Origin: Limnoglobus sp.
Lineage (GTDB): Bacteria > Planctomycetota > Planctomycetia > Gemmatales > Gemmataceae
Assembly (NCBI GenBank): GCA_025353985.1
Contig: JANXNT010000617.1
Span: forward strand, 1-12,026
Direction of reading: 5' to 3'
DNA: 12,026 nt
How positions within the stretch are numbered: the stretch's first letter is position 1; each line of letters starts with the position of its first letter. The notes beneath the pieces are model-generated. The model was not told where the DNA came from. It ran no database searches and saw only the letters and a program-made list of their open reading frames with translations. The position numbers were made by a program, and so were the translations under genes. Positions 1 through 5,653 of this stretch are shown piece by piece.

Positions 1-1
1 C

Positions 2-412
2 AACAACGCCAGCCCCGGTGCCGGCCTGCCACTGTACGACCGCGTGTACCTCGTCCCGAACGCGAAAGTTCTCGCAGTTCTCGCTGCGACTGGCGACAAG
101 GTGTACTTGAATGCGTTCGATCTCAAAGCTGTTTTAAACAAATCGGGCACGGACTATCTGATCGTCGTCAGCCAGCCGCCGAGTGCCGTGCTCGACAAGA
201 CGTATCGCTATAAGCCCGAGGTGCTTTCCAAAAAGGGCGAAGTGAAATTGAAACTCGAAAGCGGCCCCGACGGCATGAAAATCGATGGCAACGAGATCGT
301 CTGGGACGTGCCGAAATCGCATTCGAAGACTGCCGACGTGATCCTGACCGTATCGGACAAATCCGGCCAAGAGACGTTCCACACGTTCACCATCGCGGTG
401 AACGAGAAGTAG
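2..412 (+). CDS. C-terminal fragment of a protein with an Ig/cadherin-like (He_PIG-type) domain
   Basis: The reading frame is open from the left edge of the window, so this is the last 136 residues of a longer protein whose start lies outside. The first ~50 residues (LYDRVYLVPNAKVLAVLAA, then a D-K-V-Y-L-NAFDL stretch) look like the last strands of a beta-propeller or similar beta-rich domain. From about residue 58 to the end it reads as an Ig/cadherin-like fold of the putative-Ig (He_PIG) type: a P-P-S-A-V-L-D-K-TY-Y opening, a GPDGMKIDGNEIVWDVP centre and a DVILTVSDKSGQ...FHTFTIAV ending. Such domains usually occur in secreted or surface proteins, which is an inference here because no signal peptide is in view. 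Function is unknown. The downstream dnaJ starts 79 nt later on the same strand. Confidence 0.75.
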   Translation, partial: NNASPGAGLPLYDRVYLVPNAKVLAVLAATGDKVYLNAFDLKAVLNKSGTDYLIVVSQPPSAVLDKTYRYKPEVLSKKGEVKLKLESGPDGMKIDGNEIVWDVPKSHSKTADVILTVSDKSGQETFHTFTIAVNEK

Positions 413-439
413 CGTTGCCGCTACCGCAATCGGCTAACG
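413..439 (+). terminator. Weak stem-loop after the Ig-like gene
   Basis: Directly after the TAG stop, 413-420 (CGTTGCCG) pairs with 431-439 (CGGCTAACG) as eight base pairs with one bulged T and a 10-nt loop. No T-run follows, so if it ends transcription it is not a canonical intrinsic terminator. It separates the Ig-domain gene from the dnaJ cluster. Confidence 0.25.
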
Positions 440-491
440 GGTGTAGAATTGTCATTAGACGAACAACCGGTTGTCATCCACAGGCTCGACG

Positions 492-1427
492 ATGCCACGC
501 GATTATTACGAAATTCTTGGAGTCTCCCGTTCCGCTACGCCCGACGAGATTAAGAAGGCGTTTCGCAAACTCGCGCAAAAATATCACCCGGATAAGAACC
601 CCGGCGACAAGCAAGCCGAGGCGACGTTCAAGGAAGTCAACGAAGCGCACGAGGTGCTTTCGGACCCAAAGAAACGCGGTTCGTACGATCAATTTGGCCA
701 TACCGGCCCGCAGATGAGCGGCGGCTTTCCCGGCGGTTACCCCGGCGACCCGAATGGCTTCCCCAGTTGGAACGGAGCGGGCGCACCTGGCGGGCGCTTC
801 GACCCCGCCGCAGCCGAAGATCTCTTCAAACAATTCTTCGGCGACCGCGACCCCGGGCCAGGCTTCGACCCGAACGAGCTATTCGGCAAGCAAGGCCGGC
901 GCGGTGCGGGAACGCGAACGCGGCCGCAGGAAGATGTCGAAACCGAAGTCGCGGTGCCGTACCTGACGGCGGCAGCGGGTGGCACGCTCAACCTGAGCAT
1001 CGGCGGGCGCAAAATCGATGTCAAAATTCCCGCCGGTATCGACGACGGCAAGAAGCTCCGCGTCCCGGCGGCGGCTACCGGTTCGACCGATGTTTACTTG
1101 ATCGTGAAGATCGAATCGCACCCGTTCTTCACCCGCGATGGCAACGATATTTTGCTCGAAGTGCCACTCGATATTTCCGAAGCGGCACTCGGCGCGGCGG
1201 TCGAAGTGCCGACCGTGGGTGGGGATCGCCTGACCGTGAAGGTGCCCGCTGGTACGTCGTCCGGAACGCGATTACGGCTGCGTGCGAAGGGCATTGCGGG
1301 TGGCGATCAATATCTCGTGTTCCAGATTGTCGTGCCGAAGACTCTCGATGATGCGAGCCGCGAGTTGATCGAATCGTTCGCGAAACGCAACCCGCCGAAC
1401 TGCCGTTCGACACTCGCTTGGGCGTGA
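492..1427 (+). CDS. DnaJ-type co-chaperone without zinc finger (class B / CbpA-like)
   Basis: This is a 311-residue J-domain protein that would stimulate the ATPase of a DnaK partner and deliver substrates in the cytoplasm. The J domain is residues 1-70: the start MPRDYYEILGV, helix II KKAFRKLAQKYHPDKNPGD with the essential HPD at 32-34, and a VLSDPKKRGSYDQFG end. A Gly/Phe/Pro-rich linker runs from ~71 to ~150, containing two DxxxLFxxxFG-like stretches. The C-terminal substrate-binding beta domains (~155-300) carry TVKVPAGTSSGTRLRLRAKG. The CxxCxGxG zinc-finger repeats of true DnaJ are absent, which makes it CbpA/DnaJ class B. I chose ATG 492 because MPRDYYEIL is the family start; an in-frame TTG at 471 would add seven unrelated residues. 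The start lacks a clear Shine-Dalgarno sequence. A TAGAAT (444-449) upstream may be a -10 element, with no convincing -35. The stop overlaps the rnpA ATG by one base (TGATG). Confidence 0.92.
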   Translation: MPRDYYEILGVSRSATPDEIKKAFRKLAQKYHPDKNPGDKQAEATFKEVNEAHEVLSDPKKRGSYDQFGHTGPQMSGGFPGGYPGDPNGFPSWNGAGAPGGRFDPAAAEDLFKQFFGDRDPGPGFDPNELFGKQGRRGAGTRTRPQEDVETEVAVPYLTAAAGGTLNLSIGGRKIDVKIPAGIDDGKKLRVPAAATGSTDVYLIVKIESHPFFTRDGNDILLEVPLDISEAALGAAVEVPTVGGDRLTVKVPAGTSSGTRLRLRAKGIAGGDQYLVFQIVVPKTLDDASRELIESFAKRNPPNCRSTLAWA

Positions 1428-1804
1428 TGACACCACGACTGCTGTTCCCGCCAACGCACCGCCTGAAATCGCCTGAGGATTTCAAGCGAGTCTACGACCG
1501 CAAGCGATCTGTCAGCGATGCGAACCTCATCGTCTACGCTTGCGAGAACGTGCTTCCCCACGCGCGGCTCGGCGTGTCGGTTTCGAAGAAAGTCGGCGGC
1601 GCGATCGTACGGAACCGCTTCAAGCGACTGTTCCGCGAGGCGTTCCGACTGTTGCAGCACGAACTCCCGCGCGGTATCGATTACGTGCTGATTCCCAAAC
1701 TGCCCGCGCACGATTTGGGGTTCGAGCCGATCCGCGTATCGCTGTTGGCACTTGCGTTGCAAGTTTCGAAGAAGTTGAAGCCACGTGCCGAGGTGGCATC
1801 GTGA
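1427..1804 (+). CDS. rnpA: Ribonuclease P protein component
   Basis: This is the small basic protein subunit of RNase P, which binds the catalytic RNA and helps cleave the 5' leader from precursor tRNAs. It has 125 residues, a normal length for the family. The signature RNR motif lies at residues 62-64 within KKVGGAIVRNRFKRLFREAF, preceded by the RLGVSVSKK strand and the N-terminal HRLKSPEDFKRVY segment, all typical of RnpA. TTG 1418 and GTG 1424 are also in frame, but ATG 1427 is preferred: it sits in a TGATG overlap with the dnaJ stop, which suggests translational coupling, and it lacks its own clear ribosome binding site. The 3' end overlaps yidD by four bases (GTGA). In most bacteria rpmH precedes rnpA; here a dnaJ-like gene does. 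Confidence 0.96.
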   Translation: MTPRLLFPPTHRLKSPEDFKRVYDRKRSVSDANLIVYACENVLPHARLGVSVSKKVGGAIVRNRFKRLFREAFRLLQHELPRGIDYVLIPKLPAHDLGFEPIRVSLLALALQVSKKLKPRAEVAS

Positions 1805-2043
1805 TTCGCTGGCTGTGGCACGGCCCCGCACTCCTTGTCGGCGGCGTTCTGATACTGTGCGTGCGAGGCTATCAGTATCTCATCCGGCCGTTGTTGCCAC
1901 CGACGTGCAAGTTCCAGCCCGGTTGCAGCGAGTACTTCGTGCTGTCCGTAAAAAAGTACGGCCCGCTGGTCGGCGGTGCGAAAGGCGTGTGGCGCGTCTG
2001 CCGTTGCAACCCGTGGTCCGCTGGCGGCGACGATCCACCGTAG
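1801..2043 (+). CDS. yidD: Membrane protein insertion efficiency factor YidD
   Basis: This 80-residue protein starts at a GTG that overlaps the rnpA stop (GTGA). YidD is a small inner-membrane-associated protein that assists insertion of membrane proteins together with YidC. The family signature is complete: YQYLIRPLLPPTCKFQPGCSEY around residues 24-45, then KYGPLVGGAKGVWRVCRCNPW and the end GGDDPP. The four conserved-type cysteines are at 36, 42, 67 and 69. An N-terminal hydrophobic/amphipathic segment (residues 3-21) fits membrane association. The gene follows rnpA as in many bacteria, but no yidC follows; a methyltransferase gene starts 13 nt downstream. The overlap arrangement implies cotranslation with rnpA. 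Confidence 0.96.
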   Translation: MIRWLWHGPALLVGGVLILCVRGYQYLIRPLLPPTCKFQPGCSEYFVLSVKKYGPLVGGAKGVWRVCRCNPWSAGGDDPP

Positions 2044-2056
2044 AGGAAAGATCGGC

Positions 2057-2755
2057 ATGTCGAACCCGACTCGGATTATTTGCACGCCCGCCGATGCGGT
2101 TGCGGAGCGTATGCTCGAAACCGTGATCGTCGAAGGTCGCACGTTCATCCTCGAACGCCCTTCGGGAATCGAGTTGGTTTTCAATCACCCGATCGTGCTT
2201 TCCACGTATGCGACGCACGAATATATCCCGTACTGGACGGACCTTTGGGCTGCCGGGCGAATGCTCGCGAAAGTCGTGTTGCGCGAATCATGGGAGCAAT
2301 CACTGTCACCCGTGAAGGTGCTCGAAATCGGTTGCGGCCTCGGCCTCGGTGGCATCGCGGCACTGGCACGCGGGTTACACGTGACGTTCTCCGACATCGA
2401 TGAAATGGCGGTGCGCTTTGCTACCGCAAATGCCGAACGCAACGGCTACAGCCAGTTCGCCGCGTTGCCGCTCGATATGCGTTCGCCACCCGAAGGCGTG
2501 ACGTTTCCCGTGATTATCGGCTCGGATTTGATGTACATCGAAGCGATGGTCGAACCGCTCGCCGCATTCATCAAGGCCACGCTCGCGCCGGGTGGCCTCG
2601 CACTGATTACCGACCCGGACCGCGAGTGTGCCCGCAGCTTCCGCTGGCGTTGCGGCGAAGCCGAACTCGACGTAGAGCCGAGTTTCATCCGCGCCGGCGA
2701 ACCCGGCGGCGAACGCACAAAAGGCACGCTCTACCGCATCCGCCATATGAGCTAA
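2057..2755 (+). CDS. Class I SAM-dependent methyltransferase, METTL/Methyltransf_16-like (possible protein lysine methyltransferase)
   Basis: This is a 232-residue Rossmann-fold methyltransferase. Motif I is VLEIGCGLGLGG (residues 88-99), the acidic residue of motif II is in FSDIDEMA (111-118), and the post-motif segment is IIGSDLMYIEAM (153-164). D-L-M-Y at 157-160 matches the DxxY/F motif that marks the eukaryotic METTL20/21 and bacterial EtfB lysine methyltransferases. The upstream PYWTDLWAAGRMLA (59-71) is also typical of this group (YW..W..G..LA). Known substrates of the family are mostly lysines in folding, translation or electron-transfer proteins; the substrate here is unknown. ATG 2057 is preceded by a strong AGAGGAAAG ribosome binding site (2042-2050), so the longer in-frame extension into yidD is rejected. 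It lies 13 nt after yidD and is probably cotranscribed. Its TAA shares bases with the stop of the convergent gene. Confidence 0.85.
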   Translation: MSNPTRIICTPADAVAERMLETVIVEGRTFILERPSGIELVFNHPIVLSTYATHEYIPYWTDLWAAGRMLAKVVLRESWEQSLSPVKVLEIGCGLGLGGIAALARGLHVTFSDIDEMAVRFATANAERNGYSQFAALPLDMRSPPEGVTFPVIIGSDLMYIEAMVEPLAAFIKATLAPGGLALITDPDRECARSFRWRCGEAELDVEPSFIRAGEPGGERTKGTLYRIRHMS

Positions 2756-3381
2756 ACGCTGTTCGTCGTGATGGGATTGAGGCCGACAATATGCATTAAG
2801 ATGCCGAATATCTGGTCCACGTCGGAAATCAGGTACTCGCGGGTGTCGATGACCAACGACGTACCGTGCAACTGATGGAACTTCCACGTCGTCCCCGTCG
2901 TTACCACCCCGTACACAGTGTCAATGTCAGTCTTGGCAGTCTGGTTGAATCGCTGGGCTGCCACCATCTCCGCGGCACACTGCCCCTGCCCTCCGGGGAT
3001 GCTCTCGTTCTTCGCCTCGACCACTGCAAGGATCGGGCAACTCGGGCTAAACACGAACGATAGTTGCGGCCCGCGACCGACCATGAAATCGACCACACCC
3101 GTCAATCCCTTCTCTTTGTCCACGGTGAAATCGACGCCCGAAAGGACGAACAACGTGCCGCGCCCGCGGTTCCACACTTCACCCAGCAGTGGGGCGATCA
3201 GCCATTCGGATCGCGCTTTTTCGGTGTTGATCCCGACGGCGAGTTGACCCATCGATTCGAGCACGTGATGCACGGTCGGCCCAGCACCAAAGACAGGCAC
3301 CCCAGCGAACAGCGGCTGGCTGCTTAGCGTCAGGCCGAAGTCAGCAACGGCAGAAGCCAGGGTAAAGTTGCTAAATGCCAT
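2752..3381 (-). CDS. Conserved hypothetical protein with PD-(D/E)XK nuclease-like core
   Basis: This 209-residue protein has no signal peptide or membrane segment. The central part looks like a PD-(D/E)XK active site: an N-terminal glutamate helix EKARSEWLIAPLLGEV (54-69), then LTGVVDFMV with D98, then a strand ILAVVEAKNES with E122 and K124, followed by the helix GGQGQCAAEMVAAQRFN (Q132, Q134, E138). The order E - D - ExK - Q/E-rich helix is the usual one of the superfamily. The rest (VYGVVTTGTTWKFHQL, then an ID-REYL strand) completes an alpha/beta fold. Its biological role is not known to me; relatives are often unannotated, and metal-dependent nuclease activity is inferred only from the residues. 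ATG 3381 is preceded by AAGGAAG, a good ribosome binding site. It lies 80 nt downstream of the antitoxin-like gene, and its TAG overlaps the methyltransferase TAA convergently by three bases. Confidence 0.65.
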   Translation of the reverse strand: MAFSNFTLASAVADFGLTLSSQPLFAGVPVFGAGPTVHHVLESMGQLAVGINTEKARSEWLIAPLLGEVWNRGRGTLFVLSGVDFTVDKEKGLTGVVDFMVGRGPQLSFVFSPSCPILAVVEAKNESIPGGQGQCAAEMVAAQRFNQTAKTDIDTVYGVVTTGTTWKFHQLHGTSLVIDTREYLISDVDQIFGILMHIVGLNPITTNSV

Positions 3382-3402
3382 GAAGTGCTTCCTTTTAACC
3401 TC

Positions 3403-3411
3403 ATCATACCA
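3403..3411 (-). promoter_or_regulatory. Candidate extended -10 promoter for the PD-(D/E)XK gene
   Basis: On the minus strand this reads TGGTATGAT, an extended -10 (TG-N-TATAAT, five of six matches). Transcription would start about 15 nt before the ATG, just upstream of the AAGGAAG ribosome binding site. No good -35 is visible. It would allow the nuclease-like gene to be expressed separately from the antitoxin-like gene. Confidence 0.28.
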
Positions 3412-3461
3412 GATGTCGCGGCATTCACTTCACCACTTCCGCGTACTTGGCACGTTCGGCG

Positions 3462-3668
3462 TCACAATTCCTCTCCCCAAGCGACCTTCATTTCGAACTT
3501 CGCGGAGTCCGCCGGGTTCGCAAGTCGGAAGCCCGCTTGGGCGCGTTCGAGTGGGGTGTCGTTTCCGGGGACGATGATGTAGACGATTTTCCGTTCGGGC
3601 AAGACGACACCCGCAGGAAGCCGAATCTGGCCATTTTCGATGACCCCTTCAAACGTCGTAACAGACAT
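3462..3668 (-). CDS. Small antitoxin-like protein (DUF104/AF2212-type N-terminus), apparently truncated at its C-terminus
   Basis: This is a 68-residue protein. The first ~35 residues, VTTFEGVIENGQIRLPAGVVLPERKIVYIIVP, match the pattern of short beta-strand DNA-binding antitoxins of the DUF104/AF2212 kind (GVVENGxIxLPxxVxLPEGxxVxV). The remainder contains a GFRLANPADSAKFEMKV stretch common in planctomycete versions as I remember them. ATG 3668 is chosen over an upstream in-frame ATG at 3749 because it is preceded by GGGAG at a 5-nt spacing and begins the recognisable domain. No PIN or RelE toxin is adjacent; the next gene on the strand encodes a PD-(D/E)XK-like protein 80 nt away. The stop is TGA followed by C, and one base further the +1 frame continues with DAERAKYAEVVK and a stop, which suggests a frameshift near the end (see findings). 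A regulator rather than an antitoxin is possible. Confidence 0.6.
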   Translation of the reverse strand: MSVTTFEGVIENGQIRLPAGVVLPERKIVYIIVPGNDTPLERAQAGFRLANPADSAKFEMKVAWGEEL

Positions 3669-3698
3669 GTCATCTCCCAGTTCGTAACAACACCCTCG

Positions 3699-3704
3699 AT
3701 TGTA
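3699..3704 (-). promoter_or_regulatory. Candidate -10 box for the antitoxin-like gene
   Basis: The minus strand reads TACAAT, five of six matches to the sigma-70 -10 consensus, about 30 nt upstream of the ATG at 3668. The position 17 nt further upstream does not resemble TTGACA, so this is only a half-supported promoter. Confidence 0.2.
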
Positions 3705-3737
3705 GCCGATTTGCCTCCGCACCGCATCCGCCGTACG

Positions 3738-3849
3738 AATTAGCCACAACGCGGAGGCTTTGCGTAGCGGAGCGTGTCGTCTTCACCCGTATCAGTGAGT
3801 GCGTGAAGTCCACGCGCTCCGCTTCGAAGACTGCGCGTCGCGGCTAATT
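3738..3849. repeat. Long imperfect palindrome (~112 nt), REP/MITE-like or terminator hairpin
   Basis: The outer arms AATTAGCC (3738-3745) and GGCTAATT (3842-3849) pair perfectly. Pairing continues inward with few mismatches: ACGCG (3749-3753)/CGCGT (3834-3838), CTT/AAG, AGCGGAGCG (3766-3774)/CGCTCCGCT (3815-3823), and CTTCAC (3781-3786)/GTGAAG (3803-3808), leaving a small loop near 3790-3799. A two-base offset between the arms is needed after position 3762. The element fills the gap between the stop of the monooxygenase-like gene (17 nt away) and the leader of the antitoxin-like gene, both on the minus strand. It could be a transcript-ending or 3'-stabilising hairpin, or a member of a dispersed palindromic family. 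No clear target-site duplication is visible, and no second copy was noticed in this window. Confidence 0.75.
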
Positions 3850-3866
3850 ATGAAATCGCGGCGAAT

Positions 3867-4175
3867 TTAAACGGGTTGCAGCACGTGCAGTTGCACGGAG
3901 GTGACGATGTCTTTTACGGCGATGCGGTAGTCGTTCATGTGCGGGGCTTGCAGGTGGACTTTCAGTGCGGCGAGGTCGGCCCATTTCTCGACGACCATCA
4001 GCGTATTTTCGCGAAGTGGCGGTTGCACGGCCAACCCCGCACCGACGTCGATGGCGGCCCCGTACTCGATGCACCCATCCTCCGCACGAACGAGTGGCGC
4101 GAGTTTGTGGAACACTTCGAGAAATGCGGCTCGAGTACCGGGTTTGATCTCGATCGTCGCGATTACGTGAATCAT
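3867..4175 (-). CDS. Antibiotic biosynthesis monooxygenase (ABM) family protein, YgiN-like
   Basis: This 102-residue protein is a single ABM domain, a dimeric ferredoxin-like fold found in quinol monooxygenases such as YgiN and in small cofactor-free oxygenases. Family marks are the opening strand MIHVIATIEIKPG, helix FLEVFHKLAPLVRAEDGCIEYG (18-39) with the typical E-x-GC-x-x-Y, and VVEKWADLAALKVHLQAPHM (61-80) with the usual W and two histidines (75, 79). Length is normal. The substrate cannot be read from sequence. ATG 4175 follows AGGTG at a 5-nt spacing; the in-frame ATG at 4262 would add 29 residues with no family similarity. It lies 76 nt downstream of the HEAT lipoprotein gene on the same strand and has a promoter candidate of its own. 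The long palindrome begins 17 nt past its stop. Confidence 0.87.
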   Translation of the reverse strand: MIHVIATIEIKPGTRAAFLEVFHKLAPLVRAEDGCIEYGAAIDVGAGLAVQPPLRENTLMVVEKWADLAALKVHLQAPHMNDYRIAVKDIVTSVQLHVLQPV

Positions 4176-4208
4176 GTTTGCACCTGCGGTGGGAATTCGA
4201 ATGTCGTC

Positions 4209-4238
4209 ATGATAAGCACCACGTGACGCGACCGACAA
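4209..4238 (-). promoter_or_regulatory. Candidate sigma-70-type promoter for the ABM gene
   Basis: On the minus strand a -35-like TTGTCG (4238-4233) and a -10-like TATCAT (4214-4209) are separated by 18 nt. They match the consensus at four and five of six positions. The implied transcript would start about 27 nt before the ATG at 4175, leaving room for the AGGTG ribosome binding site. Confidence 0.33.
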
Positions 4239-4251
4239 ATATTGCGGCCAC

Positions 4252-4638
4252 TTATTTGGCACCTCGGATTCGTTCGAGTGCGGCGGTGGCGTGCGTGCGA
4301 ACGGTGGCGTCTTTATCTTTTGTTGCGCCTTCTAACGCGGATTCCGCTGCGTTTGCGGGCGTTCCGATTTTCGAGAGGCCGAGCACGGCCGCATCGCGGA
4401 CTTTGGCGTCGCGATCTTTCACGGCTTCGATCATCGCGGGAATCGCTCGCGGGTCGACCGTACCGACGTTACCGAGCACGTCGGCGGCCTTCTTACGCGT
4501 CTTTGCTTCGGGGCTTTTGATGGCATCCAGCCAATGTTCGACGGTCTCACCGCTGAAATACTTTTCCTTCGAACCATCGGTTCGGCTGCAACCGAAGCCA
4601 AGCATTGCGATCAACATCGAGAGGGCGATCGTTCGCAT
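4252..4638 (-). CDS. HEAT-repeat lipoprotein
   Basis: This 128-residue protein begins with a short signal peptide, MRTIALSMLIAMLGFGC, ending at a probable lipidated cysteine (C17). The lipobox LGFGC is not the strict [LVI][ASTVI][GAS]C form, but the length and hydrophobicity fit. From about residue 44 it is alpha-helical repeats of HEAT/PBS-lyase type, with the recurring pattern D-x-x-V/T-R-x-x-A: AKTRKKAADVLGNVG, AKVRDAAVLGLSKIG and ATVRTHATAALERI. Such repeats mediate protein-protein contacts; a specific partner is unknown. It starts 17 nt downstream of the DUF1559 stop on the same strand, and a GAGAGG ribosome binding site lies 9-10 nt before its ATG, so it is very likely in one operon with the pilin-like gene. 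Small lipoproteins following DUF1559 genes recur in planctomycetes as I recall. Confidence 0.8.
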   Translation of the reverse strand: MRTIALSMLIAMLGFGCSRTDGSKEKYFSGETVEHWLDAIKSPEAKTRKKAADVLGNVGTVDPRAIPAMIEAVKDRDAKVRDAAVLGLSKIGTPANAAESALEGATKDKDATVRTHATAALERIRGAK

Positions 4639-4655
4639 TTGGGTGATCCTCTCGA

Positions 4656-5609
4656 TTATTCGATGGCTGCGGTGGAATCACCATCGGCCCGGGTTCCCGT
4701 CGCCCAGAACGCGAGTCGATCCGTTGGTGGCGGCGAACCTTTTACCCCGCTGACGTTGCGGAGATAACGAACCGAGCCATCGCCGTACAAGTGGTTCGCA
4801 CCGCCGATGTGAAAGCTGGAAGGATCGTCGGTACCGCCATCGTCGGATTGGTTGTTGGTGGCGTTAATCCAATTCGAATGCATGAGGCCGAAGAGGTCGG
4901 TGTCGTAGTCCATCGTGGGGTTGATCGGGTAAACCGGGTTCTTTTGCCCGAGTCGCATCCTTGCCCCGGTTAACGCACCGGCCCACGTTCCTTGCGTGAT
5001 TCCGCAGGCGCGTTCGGCAACGAGGGCCGTGTGGCTCGTTCCATCGGTGATGTCGGTAATCCGCGTCTTGCTGTTGCGGTAGAAACAGCCGTGAAACTGA
5101 CCGTAGCTATCGCCAGTCGTCACTTCCGTTTCATCGCCACCGACGAATGCCGCATAACTACAGGGTGCGGCCAAAATGCCGGTCAACGGCACGCCGCCCG
5201 GCCCGTACACCGGAAAGGTTTCTGTTTGAATATCGGATGGGCACGAGTAAATCTTGATTTTCTGGCTGAGCAACGCAGAGGTTGTCACGGGTAGATTCAG
5301 GTTCGTTTGCGACTGAAAAAGATTGCCTTGCTCGATGTATGGCAAGATGTAAAACGACCAGCCCCAACCGGGGCTGACATCGCCACCTGGTGCCGCAATC
5401 GCGGTGAACCCCGCCGGGAAGACCAAGTTGGCATCGTGGTAGCCATGCAGGCCCAGCCCGATCTGTTTGAGGTTATTCGTGCAACTGATCCGCGCTGCGG
5501 CCTCTCGCACTTTCTGAACCGCAGGCAGCAAGAGGCCAATCAGAATGGCAATGATCGCGATCACCACCAGCAACTCGATGAGTGTAAAGCCACGGCGAAT
5601 CCGGTGCAT
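4656..5609 (-). CDS. DUF1559 family pilin-like protein (prepilin N-terminus and H-X9-DG motif)
   Basis: This 317-residue protein belongs to the planctomycete DUF1559 (SBP_bac_10) family of prepilin-processed, pseudopilin-like proteins of unknown exact role, probably exported and anchored in the membrane or assembled as an envelope component. The N-terminus MHRIRRGFTLIELLVV has the prepilin peptidase site between G7 and F8 and Glu at position 5 of the mature chain; a hydrophobic helix runs to ~30, followed by VQKVREAAAR and CTNNLKQIGLGLHGYHD. Near the C-terminus SFHIGGANHLYGDGSVRYL contains the H-X9-DG motif (H267, D277, G278). I chose ATG 5609 because the prepilin leader must be short; the frame stays open upstream to 5756 without meaningful sequence. 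A sigma-54-type promoter lies 45-61 nt upstream. It is followed closely by the HEAT lipoprotein gene. Confidence 0.95.
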   Translation of the reverse strand: MHRIRRGFTLIELLVVIAIIAILIGLLLPAVQKVREAAARISCTNNLKQIGLGLHGYHDANLVFPAGFTAIAAPGGDVSPGWGWSFYILPYIEQGNLFQSQTNLNLPVTTSALLSQKIKIYSCPSDIQTETFPVYGPGGVPLTGILAAPCSYAAFVGGDETEVTTGDSYGQFHGCFYRNSKTRITDITDGTSHTALVAERACGITQGTWAGALTGARMRLGQKNPVYPINPTMDYDTDLFGLMHSNWINATNNQSDDGGTDDPSSFHIGGANHLYGDGSVRYLRNVSGVKGSPPPTDRLAFWATGTRADGDSTAAIE

Positions 5610-5653
5610 ATCTGGCGTTCTCTTGGGGTGAACTCTGGCGTAAGACTTTGCAA

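Noticed and set aside
449..477. TTGTCA-N17-TGTCAT as a promoter for dnaJ
   Set aside because: The spacing is right, but the -10 is poor and transcription would start only ~8 nt before the ATG; the repeated TTGTCAT may be coincidence. The TAGAAT at 444-449 is a slightly better -10 but lacks a -35.
767..1351. 194-codon open frame on the + strand inside dnaJ
   Set aside because: It is a shifted reading of the DnaJ C-terminal domains, with Arg-rich sequence typical of a GC-rich shadow frame.
4178..4753. 191-codon plus-strand open frame across the HEAT lipoprotein and the DUF1559 3' end
   Set aside because: It spans two genes on the opposite strand that have clear families; its translation is Ser/Arg-rich with no motif.
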